From: Escallonia rubra
Taxonomy: Eukaryota; Streptophyta; Magnoliopsida; Escalloniales; Escalloniaceae
DNA: 64,000 nucleotides
NCBI GenBank assembly: GCA_033065855.1
Contig: JAVXUO010001992.1
Span: 1 to 64,000, forward strand
Direction of reading: 5' to 3'
Below the pieces are notes generated by a model that searched no databases, was not told where the DNA came from, and saw only the letters and a list, made by a program, of their open reading frames with translations. The translations under genes and the position numbers were made by a program. How positions within the stretch are numbered: the first letter of the stretch is position 1; every line of letters begins with the position of its first letter. Below are positions 9,785 through 20,750 of the stretch, piece after piece.

Positions 9785-10403
9785 CATACCTTGATGGGTT
9801 TAGGTTCATCCCTTTTTTTTCTTCCCCTCATTCTTCTTCCTTCTTTTTCTTCCTCCCCCCTTTTTGTTTCCTTCTTCCCACTGGTTCCTTCTCCTGTGTC
9901 TTTGGCTGTTCTTAACTTCCCTTTATTTCCACTTTACACCCCTAACCAATTTTCTTTTGTATTTTCACTTCATGATTCTTATCCCCACAATAGTTTATTA
10001 TTTCCCAACACTTTGTCAGCTCAATTAATCAAGAGGTGGCAAACACTCGGCTGAATTCTTCCCAAATTGACACCTAATGCCACTTTTCATAATTTACAAA
10101 ATAGCCCCCAACTTTGCATAATTGCATTTAAGCCCCAAAAAATTTTCAATCTTCATTAATTTAACTAGATGTCACTAAAACATAGACTATCACCCATTTT
10201 ATTATTTTTCGTCACTGAGACATTAATTTACAGTTATGCTCCCAAAGTTTTTTCCAAAATTACAGAAATGCCCCCATAATTTCAAAAACTCTTTTAAGCT
10301 TCAATACTCTACTAATACTCGAGCATTGCTCAAAATTATTGCCCGTTTATTTTTTGGAGCACCGATGGTTATTTAACCCGCTCCCAAAATTTGGGACATT
10401 ACA
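9785..10403 (-). mobile_element. Probable LTR fragment of an older gypsy element
   Basis: Read on the minus strand the block starts TGTAATGTCCCAAATTTTGG at 10403, which resembles the typical beginning of plant chromovirus (Tekay/Del) LTRs. Phrases such as AATTGCATTTAAGCCCC also fit that kind of LTR. The left end is undefined and may have been interrupted by the young gypsy element at 9779. No internal domain or second LTR is seen, so this is a tentative call. Confidence 0.35.
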
Positions 10404-10770
10404 CAAAAGCACTGAATTTACTTGAGAATCCTGATTTGGTGGATCGTTAGATATTAAAAGATTTATGAATGATGATTTTCTCAGCTCGAGTTCACTATAA
10501 TCAAATAATTTTGTACCAAACCTAAATAGATAAAAAGCAACTGCAGATCAGTGGCAAGAAAAGGGAGTTGTGGATATTTTAGGCTAATTTCCAACTAGAT
10601 ACACAGTACTGGGTCATGTATAAAAGCGAAATATTTGGGCTCTTTAATATTAAGCATCCTTGTACATCTGAATCTTCCAACTTCACTCGATGGTTGGACA
10701 AACCATTAAGGGAACTCCATTCTCTCTCCCTAAAATCACGCAAACAAGGTACTGGAACAGGAGACAGAGC
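10404..10770. other. AT-rich DNA, nothing recognised
   Basis: No coding frame of note, no inverted or tandem repeat that I can see. Confidence 0.5.
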
Positions 10771-10921
10771 TAAATAGGGTTAATTATACTTAATTAGGTT
10801 TAATTAGACTTAATTATTGTTAATTAAGTTTTAAATAAGAGCTAACTAAGGTGAACATGCCGATTTAATGTGTTAATTAGGGGCAATTAGGGCTAATTCA
10901 AGCTATTTAGGATTAATTAGC

Positions 10922-11449
10922 GGTGAGCATTTAAACCGTTCAAACCAATCCAACCGGTCAAACCGAACCGACTGATCACAAACCGATTTAAAGAAACAAT
11001 TGGTTTGGTTTTTTTTTTACCAAACCGATGTTCGGTTCGTTTTGGTTTTTTCGAAACCGTTCTAAACCGAACCGAACCGAACATATATATATCTAATTAA
11101 AAATTTATAAATCTTTATTTAGTCCTAGTCATTATTTAATTTTTGCTATACTTATGATCTAACCACCATATATATGTGTAAACTCTACCTAATTTCAATA
11201 GGTAGGCTCTAAAAAACTAGTTATTATGTGTATAAATAATGCTAAATAATCAATATTTAGGCCCAAAAAATCCAAAAATTAATTACTAACCCAAACCGAT
11301 CAATCCGTCCAAACCAATCCGTTCGATCCGTCCTAATCGTTGAAACCGAACCGTTCAACTACAGTTTGGTTTTTTTTTTTCCAAACCGATGGTGGTCGGT
11401 TCGATTTGGTATTCAGCCTTCAAACCAAACCAACCGAACCGTGCTCACC
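10922..11449. mobile_element. Inverted-repeat DNA element with GGTGAGCA ends (non-autonomous)
   Basis: The block interrupts the TTAATTAG repeats. Its ends are GGTGAGCA at 10922 and TGCTCACC at 11449. AACCGAACCG / CGGTTCGGTT words occur on both strands, and T-tract plus CCAAACCGATG occurs twice inside. No coding capacity. A clear target duplication is not visible, so the superfamily is open (hAT or Harbinger are possible). Confidence 0.6.
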
Positions 11450-11793
11450 CCTAAGATTAATTACAGTTAATTGCGTTTAATTCAATTAGTGTTATTCAGA
11501 GCTTAATTCAGGGTACCTAGGGCTAATTGAGCCTAATTAGAGCATATTACGGTTAACTACCCTAGTTGGGTTTAATTAGGGTTTGGCTACGATTATCGGG
11601 ACAATTCAGGTTTAATTAGGTTAATAAGCGGTGATTAGGACAAATTAGAGATTAAATTAATAGTAAATTAGGTTTAATCAATGTTAATTTGGGCTAATCA
11701 GTGTTAGTTAGGGCAAATCGGAGTTAATTTGGTTTAATTAGTGTAAACTAGAGTTTAATTAAGAATTAATTAGGATTAATCAGTTTTAATTAG

Positions 11794-12137
11794 GCCGTGT
11801 ACGTGGCCTTCCCGGTATGACTGCACGTGCCGTGATAGGAGCGTCCCCACCCCCCGCTGCATCTCCACAGACACCGACCGTGGAGCGCTCATCGGTACAT
11901 GAGGATGAGATACGTCACATTGTTGCGGAGGTGTATAGGATGATCACGACGCATAATCAAGTAAAACCACTATATATGTTTAGTAAACACTATATACGAT
12001 GGTTATCGAGATCAATGCGTCCGTGCTTTTACATGCAGGGCACTACTGTTGGACAGGCCGAGCCGGATCCGGATCAAAGTGCCCCCGTGAACGAGGACGA
12101 TCAACAAGATCTAGATCCAGGACCTGCCGACCCCTGA
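11794..12137 (+). pseudogene. Terminal exons of a CACTA-element accessory (TNPA-like) gene
   Basis: The readable frame runs GRVRGLPGMTARAVIGAS, a Pro/Ser-rich stretch, then an acidic helix-like segment (HIVAEVYRMI) and a Gln/Asp-rich end, stopping at 12137. A 78-nt intron with GT...AG borders lies at 11961-12038 (donor CAA|GTAAAA, acceptor ACATGCAG|GGC); I infer it because the related exon at 58601-58961 continues directly across the same junction. The upstream border looks like an acceptor at 11792-11793. Pro-rich C-termini followed by a short charged helix are common in plant En/Spm accessory proteins, but no named domain is visible here, so the role is inferred from context. Confidence 0.5.
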
Positions 12138-12469
12138 TAAACCCTTCCCCTACTAACTATTTGTATCCCGCTCCCGTGTCCCCCCCCCCCCCCCCCGGAC
12201 TTGTACTCCCCTCCCCTCCCCTACTCTATTGTACCCCGCTCCTGTGCCCTCCTGAACTTTGTATACATTTTATTTTTCGATTAGTATAGAATCCATTCTT
12301 TATATATATGTGTTGCGTCTGTTTTAGGGTTAAATAATTGCTAATGGATCAGCATTTATTTAACCCTAATGTGCATTGAGAAATATTTGTTGGATTGTGA
12401 TTGTTGATAATTTATAATTACAAGTTTGGGTATTAAGAAAATAAAAAAGAAAATTTTCAAATTAGTTTG

Positions 12470-13009
12470 ACTTTTAGCGACGGATGTTATTCCGTCGCTA
12501 AAACTCTTACTTGTTATTAATAAATGACTTTTAGCGACGGAAATTCCCTCGCTAAAGTTTTAAATGACAGACTTTTAGCGACAGATAATCCATCGCTAAA
12601 AGTCATAAATTTTTGAATAATTTTTAGCAACGGATGTTCCTTGCTAAATGTCTGTCGTTAAAACTTTTGGCGACGAAATGTTTCGTCGCTAAATATTTTA
12701 CATAATAAACTATTTTCTATAAAAGAAAATGAATTAAATACGAAAAATATTCTGTCGCTAATTATATTAATACGTTCGTCGCTGAAAGTCGACTTTTAGG
12801 CGACGGAGTTCAAAATTTCGCTGCAAAACTTTTGGCAACGGGGTTATAGGCAACATAATTTTAGCAACGGGGGGTCCGTCGTTAATAGTCTTTGCCAACG
12901 AATATAGGATTTTTAGCGACGGACATCCGGCGCTAAAAGTCTTTGCCGACGAATATAGGACTTTTAGAGACGGAAATGTCCGTCGCTAAAAGTCCTTTTT
13001 CTTGTTGTG
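12470..13009. repeat. CACTA subterminal repeat array (TCCGTCGCTAAAA type)
   Basis: More than a dozen copies, in both orientations, of TTTTAGCGACGGA or TCCGTCGCTAAAA and decayed versions, spaced 20-60 bp apart and often paired head to head so that they can fold as short hairpins. In En/Spm elements such motifs bind the TNPA-type protein. Confidence 0.8.
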
Positions 13010-13020
13010 ATTTTGTAGTG

Positions 13021-13229
13021 AAACACGGAAAAAGACCACAAGATTCTAAATAAACTCGAGGACCATGACGCAGATATGAAGTCGGACTTTACAGGGCTTC
13101 CTATGTATCCTCGGGGTGGAATCATACCAGCGTAGTTCATGAAGCAACAAGGATATTGTTTGAATCTGGAGGCAACAATAACAATGATTAGTAGTCGAGC
13201 AATATATTAACGAAACTTTTGTTTATAGC
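13021..13229. other. Unassigned flank right of the CACTA end
   Basis: Moderately AT-rich, no frame or repeat recognised. Confidence 0.5.
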
Positions 13230-13820
13230 TAGAGCCATTGAATCGATTTGAGTGGTTGACATACAAAACCCATATCTAGATGTTGGAGCCTTAAAATTGA
13301 TTTGAAAGGGTCGTCTAGATATGTAAAAGAAGTAATAGCCTATCCTTTGTCAGAGCCACCAAATTGATTTGAATAATCGATGGATAGAGCCGCACATCTA
13401 GATGTGGGAGCCCGTAAATCGATTTTAAAGGGTCATCTATATGTATAAAAGAGGGAATCTTGCCTATTTTTAGAGCCACCACATTGATTTGGATGGTCGA
13501 CGGACAAGATAATTGTATTGCAAGACGCCGGAGCCACCAAATGGATTTGAATGGTCGTCTAGTTAATATGAGAATAACTTTGGAGATGGGCGGAGCGACC
13601 AAATCGATTCGAGTGGTTGAAGGACAAAGTAAACACTTGACTAAGAGTTAGAACCAACAACACATGACAGTGGCTGGTCGCACAATCAAGATCGGACTTA
13701 TATCTAAGAGTCAGAACCAACAATACGTTAAAGCAGTTGGTCGCTTAGCTAAAATTTTGGAAACATCACTCAAAGCCAGAGCCAACATGTCCAAGGACAG
13801 CTGGTCGTTGAACGCCGAAC
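13230..13820 (+). repeat. Diverged ~60-bp tandem repeat, about ten units
   Basis: Each unit carries a variant of GAGCCACCAAATTGATTTGAATGGTCG followed by about 30 variable bases; units can be followed at roughly 13240, 13290, 13355, 13410, 13470, 13530, 13590, 13650, 13710 and 13780. The key words are GAGCC, ATTGATTTGA and GGTCG. Open frames of 62-95 aa cover it on both strands without a known domain. Confidence 0.7.
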
Positions 13821-14165
13821 ATATCAATATAATTGATATGAAGAAAATGTTGCTTTTAACAACAAACACGGGATTTTTCATTGGCCTTACACTGTACAAA
13901 AATCACGGAACTCGAATTTGAGTAATCAGAGGATAAGACATGCGCATGCAAACATGCAGGCACGCAAATGTGGGATAGAAAATGCTCTAGGCGGAATGAG
14001 CTAGGTATCACGCTAAATGTACAGGCAAGTAAAAAACACAAACTTAAGTAATAGAACGGTCATGCAAACACGCAAGGCACATAAGCACACGAGTACATAA
14101 AAGTGTATTTCACATAAGTGTGTGTGTGTGTGTGTGTGTCCATATATATATATATATATATATAT

Positions 14166-14430
14166 GGGGAGCTGATCAACATCTACCCACAGAGATCTCC
14201 AACCCCTAGTCTAACCGGTACTCTTACTAGTGGTTAGCCTTGCCCCCCAATTACCCTGAATCCATTCACTATTTAAGATACCTTCGGCCCGATTAGGCCC
14301 CTAACCGCTACTAAGTGTAGCAGTTAGTCAACAAAATATTCAATTTGAGCCGTCCACAACCTTTAGTGGACGGTCAGATCATTGATGGAGAAATAATTAT
14401 TTCTCCACTGGTAGATGTAGATCTGCTCCT
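14166..14430. mobile_element. 265-bp inverted-repeat MITE flanked by (AT)n
   Basis: The left end GGGGAGCTGATCAACATCTA and the reverse complement of the right end (AGGAGCAGATCTACATCTAC) match with few differences. Both flanks are AT dinucleotide sequence, so the target duplication cannot be read. Near the right end 14387-14406 is a perfect 20-bp palindrome, GGAGAAATAATTATTTCTCC. Confidence 0.7.
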
Positions 14431-14439
14431 ATATCTATC

Positions 14440-14565
14440 TAATTTAAGATACCTTATGCCCGAGTAGGCCCCTAACCACTACTAAGTATAGCGGTTAGTG
14501 TACGAAATATCCAATATGAGCCGTCCACAACCTCTAGTTGATGGTCAGATCATTGCTCAAGAACT
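14440..14565. repeat. Partial second copy of the interior of the preceding MITE
   Basis: From ATTTAAGATACCTTATGCCC to GGTCAGATCATTG it repeats 14268-14386 with moderate divergence, including the hairpin CCGCTACTAAGTATAGCGG. It ends at a C-run and an (AT)n tract (14600-14639). Confidence 0.7.
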
Positions 14566-14596
14566 AACTATTTTGTAAACACCGCCCCCCCCCCCA

Positions 14597-14639
<43 letters not shown>

Positions 14640-14642
<3 letters not shown>

Positions 14643-15658
14643 AAAAGCGAATATGTTGCTAGCCTTAGTCAACTTGCCTAAGGCTAGCGACCAAAACTAC
14701 GTAGTTTTAAGGTGTTTTAATTAAAATCCTTTCTGAAGTCCTTATATTCCTTTTTTTCATACACCGCATCTCTCCACTACCGGCCTCCACTCTCCATCAC
14801 TGTCTGCCAATTTTCAGAAATGCAAATGCATCCTCAATAAATTATTGTAATGGTTTTTTGATGATTAACCAAATAATTCGTTCAAGAAGAACAAAAAAAA
14901 TAAAATATGCTCAGATGCCATGAGTCTTCTACCACCAACGATCATGACCACGACCGCCACCACCAACGAGCCCACCACCTTTCCTCCTACTGACAAATCA
15001 ACCACCACCATTGCCATCTATTCCAGATCTAAGCCTTACTTCAAAACTGCACTGCATCTTCACACTCAATTCGTCATCACAAATAAAACCCAATTCAAAT
15101 CAAATCCACTAAATTTTAATTAGCCCAAAGCTCAAATCTGTAGTTTCTTGTCGGGTGTTTAATCAGATCGATGGTAGTTAGTTGCTATTGTAGATGGTGA
15201 TCAGTGCGGTGGGCTTGGCGATGGTGGTGGATCGATGGCGCGCAGTTTATGTCGAAAAGTCGAGGGGTCGAGCGATGGGATTTATGGCCGACGGTGTTGG
15301 GTTTCAGGAATTGTGACGGGGATCTGTGGTGATGGATCTCTGGTTTGTTGATGGTGGGGTTGCTGGTTCGCCGGTGTGGAGGCTGGGTAAGGCGGTAATG
15401 GCTGATCTCGCTTGGAAGAGAGACCAAGAGAGGCTTGGCAGTGGTGTAACTGGTTTGTGATAGTGGGATTGGTTGATCGCCGGTGTGGAGGCTGGGCGAC
15501 GGTGGGTTGTCTAGTGTTGGCTGATCTGATGAGAGAGAGAATATGACGGGAGAGAGAAAAACTGAACAAAAAGAGTTATAAACATCTCACCAAAACTACG
15601 TAGTTTTGGTCGCTAGCCTTAGGCAAGTTGCCTAAAGCTAGCAACATATACGTTATTC

Positions 15659-15660
<2 letters not shown>
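14640..15660. mobile_element. 1.0-kb element with ~73-bp terminal inverted repeats in (AT)n
   Basis: Bases 14640-14714 and the reverse complement of 15588-15660 agree over about 73 positions apart from scattered substitutions, starting GGGAA and including TTGCTAGCCTTAG and AAAACTACGTAGTTTT. Secondary palindromes (AAACTACGTAGTTT and CTTAGGCAAGTTGCCTAA) lie within the ends. Both flanks are (AT)n. The interior has G/T-rich, triplet-like sequence (15130-15530) with frames of 80-95 aa and no recognisable domain. A Mutator-like or other non-autonomous DNA element is likely. Confidence 0.8.

Positions 15661-15699
<39 letters not shown>
15661..15699. repeat. (AT)n microsatellite
   Basis: Uninterrupted AT dinucleotides. 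Similar tracts occur at 14141-14165, 14600-14639, 54609-54632, 56919-56945, 61586-61622, 61849-61870 and 63080-63102. Confidence 0.95.
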
Positions 15700-15702
<3 letters not shown>

Positions 15703-16045
15703 ATCGAAAACCGGCCAGTTAGTCAGAAGATTAGAAAACGTTGAAATTTTGAGTTGAATACCGACAAGTTAGTCAGCAGGTTTTGATTTTTGAAAATTGA
15801 AGAATCGAAAATTAGCCGGTTAGCCAGCATGTTTGACCAATTTAAAAAGAAAACCAACCAGTTAATCCCTTCAGATTTTTGCGCGATATTTAGGGTTTTT
15901 CAGCACTTTAAATACAATCCAATCTCATTCACTCTCAAATTTATTTCTCCCAAGGACTCCTAATTATCGAATCCTAATCTAATCACATCTATAGGCTATA
16001 AATCCTTGCAATCGTGTTCCATTCTTTCCCAATTTCTGAAGAATT

Positions 16046-17803
16046 ATGGATTTTATACGAACTAGAAGAGGACATAAGGGAGGCCACAAATTGGCCAAAT
16101 TTTGCACTTCTGGCTGACCAATCGGATGAATGATCACTCATTCTTGACTCCGAATCAAGGAGTTCAACCTAGCAAACACTTTTTTTGCGAACGAGGTAGG
16201 TCTTCCAACGAATTCTCTTGAATTACGCACATGAGTTCACATTTTTTCTAACACAAGTCATCCCCATGTAAAGTGGGGCCCACCATGCTATTTTTCATGC
16301 ATTCCATGCACAACCCGGATGGCTCTAAGAGATTCTTTCTTTTTTCTTGTTTTTCCAGCCCCTCCCCTCGAACATGCGATGTAGGGGATCCCCAAAATTA
16401 GTTAGGGAATGGTGGTAAAACAATATCCCAACTTGTAGCGGTTAGGATAGTTGGTAGCGGTTTCGAGCCTTTTCTAGACGGGTTGTATGGGGCGACCTAT
16501 AGTAAAGAGCATCTTCTGTGTTTCGCCAAGCATTAGTGGGATTCCACCAATACTTTCCACTTTCCATTAAGGGAATCAACACTTACCCCGTACGAGGGAG
16601 GCATATTCCTTGGGCCTATGATCTCACAAGGACCGAAACCTCATGGTCCATTTACTTGGCATTGAGCCGTCCTACAAAAAGGGCAGTTCCATCTTGCTGG
16701 GTACCCTTCGTGCACATTACGAGGGTATGACTCTTGACTGTGCTGACTGGCTGATCATCGATCAGTACGTCTGAGGGTTTCTACTGTATGACTTGGGGGA
16801 GACATTATTCAGCAACGGGAATGACTCCATACATATGTGGTGCTGATAGGCTTTAAAGGAGGTATGAGACATAAGCGAGTATGACTAGGGTTCTCTCGCT
16901 ATGGCATACATGTACCACTCTATTAGTGTGGTGTCTCGGGGGTAGTCTCTGAGCTTCATGGGATAGTGCGACATCTGAGAGGTAAGTATATGCTATTTCG
17001 GCTTTTTCTGATTATTTCCATGCATGCATTTAGACCCCTTGCTCACATGTCCTTTCACTACACGAATTTGGGCCTTCGAGGTCCACATATCGCGGGATCC
17101 GCGATTACATGAAGGGCATACCAAAAAGACTGAGCCCGTGATGTACCGGTGGAATTTTCGAGACGAGCAGGTGGGGGGCCATCGTGGGGGCCTATCAGGA
17201 CAGCTTCAACGGGACGACTCAACGCCTTATAAGTAATTCATTTTATTTCCAAATTTTCATTTACGCATATTTATGAATATGCAATTGGTTCATTTTGTTT
17301 CAGATGTCTCTGTCCAAGTGCGAGATGGCCGAGGCTTATCTCGAGGAGTTGACCCTTACTCGATGCCAGGTGTTACTCATGGGTCCCTCGCAAGAAGAGT
17401 TCTATCTGGGAGAGCGGGTGCTCTTCCAGCATCACATGGACGTCGAGGCCCATATCCTAGCAGCCCCACCCTTCGAGATTTAAGAGACGGGGACCCTAGA
17501 CCGGGGGTTGATGCAAAGCTTGGTCAGGGGGATCGATGTATCCTCCTTTAGGTGGCAGAACGATCTTCGTACCTACAAGGCGTTTGTGAGAGAGGACTTG
17601 TCCCCCCTCTTCAATGTACAGTGGCTGAAGAGGGTACAGAAATGGAGAAAGCGGACCGAGGCCCGGCTTTCAAGCTAGAATTTCTGGAGGACGTGATTCT
17701 GATATTTCAGAGGCCGACTTACAATGAGGATATGGAAAAATTCCAGTCAGTCACTTTATTGATGATGAGGATTGTCCCTCTTGAAATTAAGAAGAAGAAA
17801 TAA
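16046..17803 (+). pseudogene. Antisense, possibly spliced gene remnant beside integrase; function not recognised
   Basis: It runs opposite to the retrotransposon, between its integrase and the expected 3' LTR, where Tat-lineage elements often carry extra antisense frames. A TATA-like TTTAAATAC lies near 15908, an ATG (MDFIRTRRGHKGG) at 16046, and readable pieces at 16518-16730, 17034-17232, 17304-17483 and 17552-17803. Good splice signals occur: GAG|GTAAGTAT at 16982 with TTTAG at 17033, and TAA|GTAATT at 17233 with TTTCAG at 17303. Several stops and shifts break it. The last piece ends in IKKKK and a stop. I cannot name the family; an extra Tat-type ORF or a captured plant gene are the options. 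Confidence 0.45.
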
Positions 17804-18599
17804 ATGTGATGGTAGATCACCCTTAGATTACTAATAGGACCTAGAAGTTTTCTTTTACCTTAACTTTTGCCTATGCGGCCCTTTACATGGATTTCGTCCT
17901 AGTGGGCATCTTTATTTTTTCTAGTATTTTGGTTTTGATTATTAATTTTTTTCTCTTTGCCCTAACTCTTGCCTAGGCCACCCTTCGTATGTTTATTTCT
18001 TAGCGGACATTTTTTATTTTTCTAGAGAATGTTAGTCGATATCGAAGCCACTGAAATAAAAGATATTAAAATTTGACTGCTTCCGAGGTAACTTTGCGGG
18101 CTGCCTATATACCTTCATCTATGTGTTACATTGACATATATGTGCTGAAATAATGTTCTTATGAAGGATCAGGTCATTCGTATTTCATTACAAATTTCAC
18201 TCTAGCATAATATTTCCTTAGTGGATCTAGATTGACTAATTATGACAATTCAATCCCATCTAAATAAACTAATAATGCTACACCCTCATCATGATTTGCT
18301 TGATCATACATGTATTTGACTAGTTGGGTTCAAAGTTTCATCCCAGCTTCCATATTGTCCTATATTTTCTTTCAGTACTAAATCTCCATCTTTCAAACCG
18401 CATCCCTTCACTCGTTTGTTAAATGCCCTTGCAACTCACTTCTGGCAACCCTGAACGTGGTAGAGAGCTTTTAACCTCTTCTCATCCTCCAGTGTTAACT
18501 CTTCAAATCGGTGTCGCACACAATCTTCCTTGGCTATTTGGTTTTCATATAATACCCTCAGAGAATTCACTTCTAATTTTGTTGGGAGTACAACTTACA

Positions 18600-19225
18600 T
18601 GCCATAAACTAGCGAATATGGGGTAGCTCCGGTTAAGGTTCTCACTGATGTCCTATAGCCCAAGAGGGCATAGGGAAGTTTATCCTACAAACTCCTACAG
18701 GAATCTGTCATCCTACTCAGCATGTTCTTGATATTCTTATTTGTTGCTTCTACAACCCCACTATTCTAAGGACGGTATGGCGATGAGAAATTTCTGATGA
18801 TACCATACTCCTCAGCTAAGTTCGTGACATCTCCTTTGAAATGTAAGTCATTGTCTGAAATCATCACCTAAGGCACCATGTACCGAAAAATGATGTTGGT
18901 CCAAATGAACTGGGCCACCTTCCTGCCATTGAACACATCATACGAAGCGGCTTCCATCCACCTCGTAAAATAATCTATGGCTACCAAAATAAATACATGC
19001 CCATTAGAGGCTTTAGGATTGATCTTTCCTATTACATCTCTTCCCCAAACCAGAAAGGGCCATCAAAATGTCATGTTACATAACTCTCGAGGAGAGAGAT
19101 GTTGGAGGTTGGCATACACATGATATTTATGGCACCTTCTCACATACTCGATGCAATCATGGTCTATTGTACTCCTGTAATATCCCTGTCGAAGAATTTT
19201 CTTTGCTAACATTCGGCAGTTCATG
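18600..19225 (-). pseudogene. Ty3/gypsy integrase remnant
   Basis: Minus-strand translation in broken frames shows an H2C2-type zinc segment (CIEYVRRCHKYH near 19150), the core with GHVFILVAIDYFTRWMEA (about 19000-18960), VMISDNDLHF (about 18850) and the SPYRP...NSGVVEATNKN region that would contain the catalytic Glu (about 18770). Stops interrupt each segment. It would have inserted cDNA into chromosomes; it is dead now. Confidence 0.7.
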
Positions 19226-19229
19226 TGCA

Positions 19230-20750
19230 GTCCACATTATTTGAAATGTATATCTTCCATAATATGACTGTTTTCTCTCTCGATCAGACACAATAACAGT
19301 TTCCCCATTGTAGGATGACGGATACAACTGCCACCACATATCTGATTCCATGACACAAAGTCCTTTATCCGTAAATGTGGCCTCATATCTGCCTCTGTTG
19401 GACAATCGGCTAACATGTCGGCCACGACCTTTCCTTTCACTGACTTTTGGGTGACATAGGTGATATCAGATTCTGAAAGAAACAAAAGTCACTTGGCTGT
19501 ACGGTTGGATATGACTGGCTTCTCAAACAAATATTTCATGGGATCTATTCTGGCCAACAGTCTGATAGGTAAGCCAAAACATAATGCCTCAACCTCTGTG
19601 ATACCCAAACTAGAGATACACACGTCTTTTCTAAAGCTAAGTAATTCACCTCCCCTTAAGTCAATTTTTTACTGACTTAATAAATGTCTCTTTCAAGCAA
19701 AGAACTCTCTAAATCTTGGGCTAACATGGATCTGCATGTATTATCGATTACGGTCAGATATAACAATAAGGGACTACCAAGTATCGGTGGCCTCAGGACT
19801 AGAGGGTTGGTAAGGTATTGTTTGATCTTGTCGAAGGCTTCTTGGCATAGGGGTTCCACTCTTTGGTTGAATCCTTCTTTAATAACTTGAACAAAGGCTC
19901 ACAAACCATAGTTAGTTGGGATATAAACCCGGCTAATGCACTAGATTCTACACAAAAATCCTTGAATTTCTTTCTCGCTCTTGGGATGGGGCATCTTAAC
20001 TATGGCATTAATTTAGCTGGGTCAACTTCTATACCCCTTTTGCTCACCATAAATGCTAGTAACTTTTCAGCTCTACCCCTGAAAACACACTTATGTGGGT
20101 TGAATCTCACATTGTATTGCCTTAAACTCTCAAAATACTTCCTAACAACTGTGTAGTGATCCTCGCTTCTTAGATTTGATGATCATGCCATCCACATACA
20201 CTTCTACCTCCTTGTGAATTATATCATCGAAAAGGGTAGTATCGGCTTGCTGATATGTAGCCCTGACATTCTTCAATCCAAAAGGCATTACTGTGTAAAA
20301 AAAGATGCCCCAGGGGATGGTGAAAGTTATTTTCTTTTGATCCTCAAGAGCCATCTTTATCTGGTTGTATCCCACAAAGTAATCCACGAAACAAACCAAC
20401 TCATGCTCTGCGATATTGTCTATGATCATATCTATGATGGGCAGAGGAAAGTCATCTTTAGGGAGGCTTTGTTGAAGTCTCAGTAGTCAACACACATTCG
20501 GACCTAGACAGTTGGTTTGGTGGTACCCTACTGGCTAATCAGGTAGGGTATTTGATCACTCGGATGAATCCGATATGGAGTAACTTCCAACCTCTTTCTT
20601 AAGATTAAGGGAGGTTTGGCTTCGAGCAGACTAGGCAAGCAGGTGTTCCACAATCGATGGGTTGACACCGGGCATGTCACTATATGATCAACCAAATACA
20701 TCTATAAATTCGCTCAGGAGTGCAGTGATTTTCTCTCTTTCTCTCTCATC
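19230..20750 (-). pseudogene. Ty3/gypsy reverse transcriptase and RNase H remnant
   Basis: The frame at 20429-20142 carries the RT palm with FVDYFVGYNQIKMA, MPFGLKN and the active-site motif as YVDGM, so the second catalytic Asp of YVDD is replaced by Gly. Upstream, PKDDFPLPIIDMI is readable near 20440. The frame 19859-19677 matches the RT-linked RNase H start (FDKIKQYLTNPLVL) and 19485-19237 continues with a fragment containing ADMLADCP. Several stops and frameshifts separate the pieces. The family is clear; the enzyme is inactive. Confidence 0.8.

Larger units (their letters stand above)
10771..13020 (+). mobile_element. Right part of a CACTA-like transposon, left end missing
   Basis: It holds degenerate TTAATTAGGG-type repeats (10771-10920 and 11450-11793), a terminal spliced exon pair (11794-12137) and a subterminal array of inverted TTTTAGCGACGGA/TCCGTCGCTAAAA motifs (12470-13000). 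The right terminus reads CACAACAAGAAAAAGG in reverse complement at 13009, one base off the CACTACAAGAAAA ends seen elsewhere in the window; a further CACTACAAAA lies at 13020. No matching left terminus is visible. The element at 57979-60334 has the same architecture on the other strand. Confidence 0.7.
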
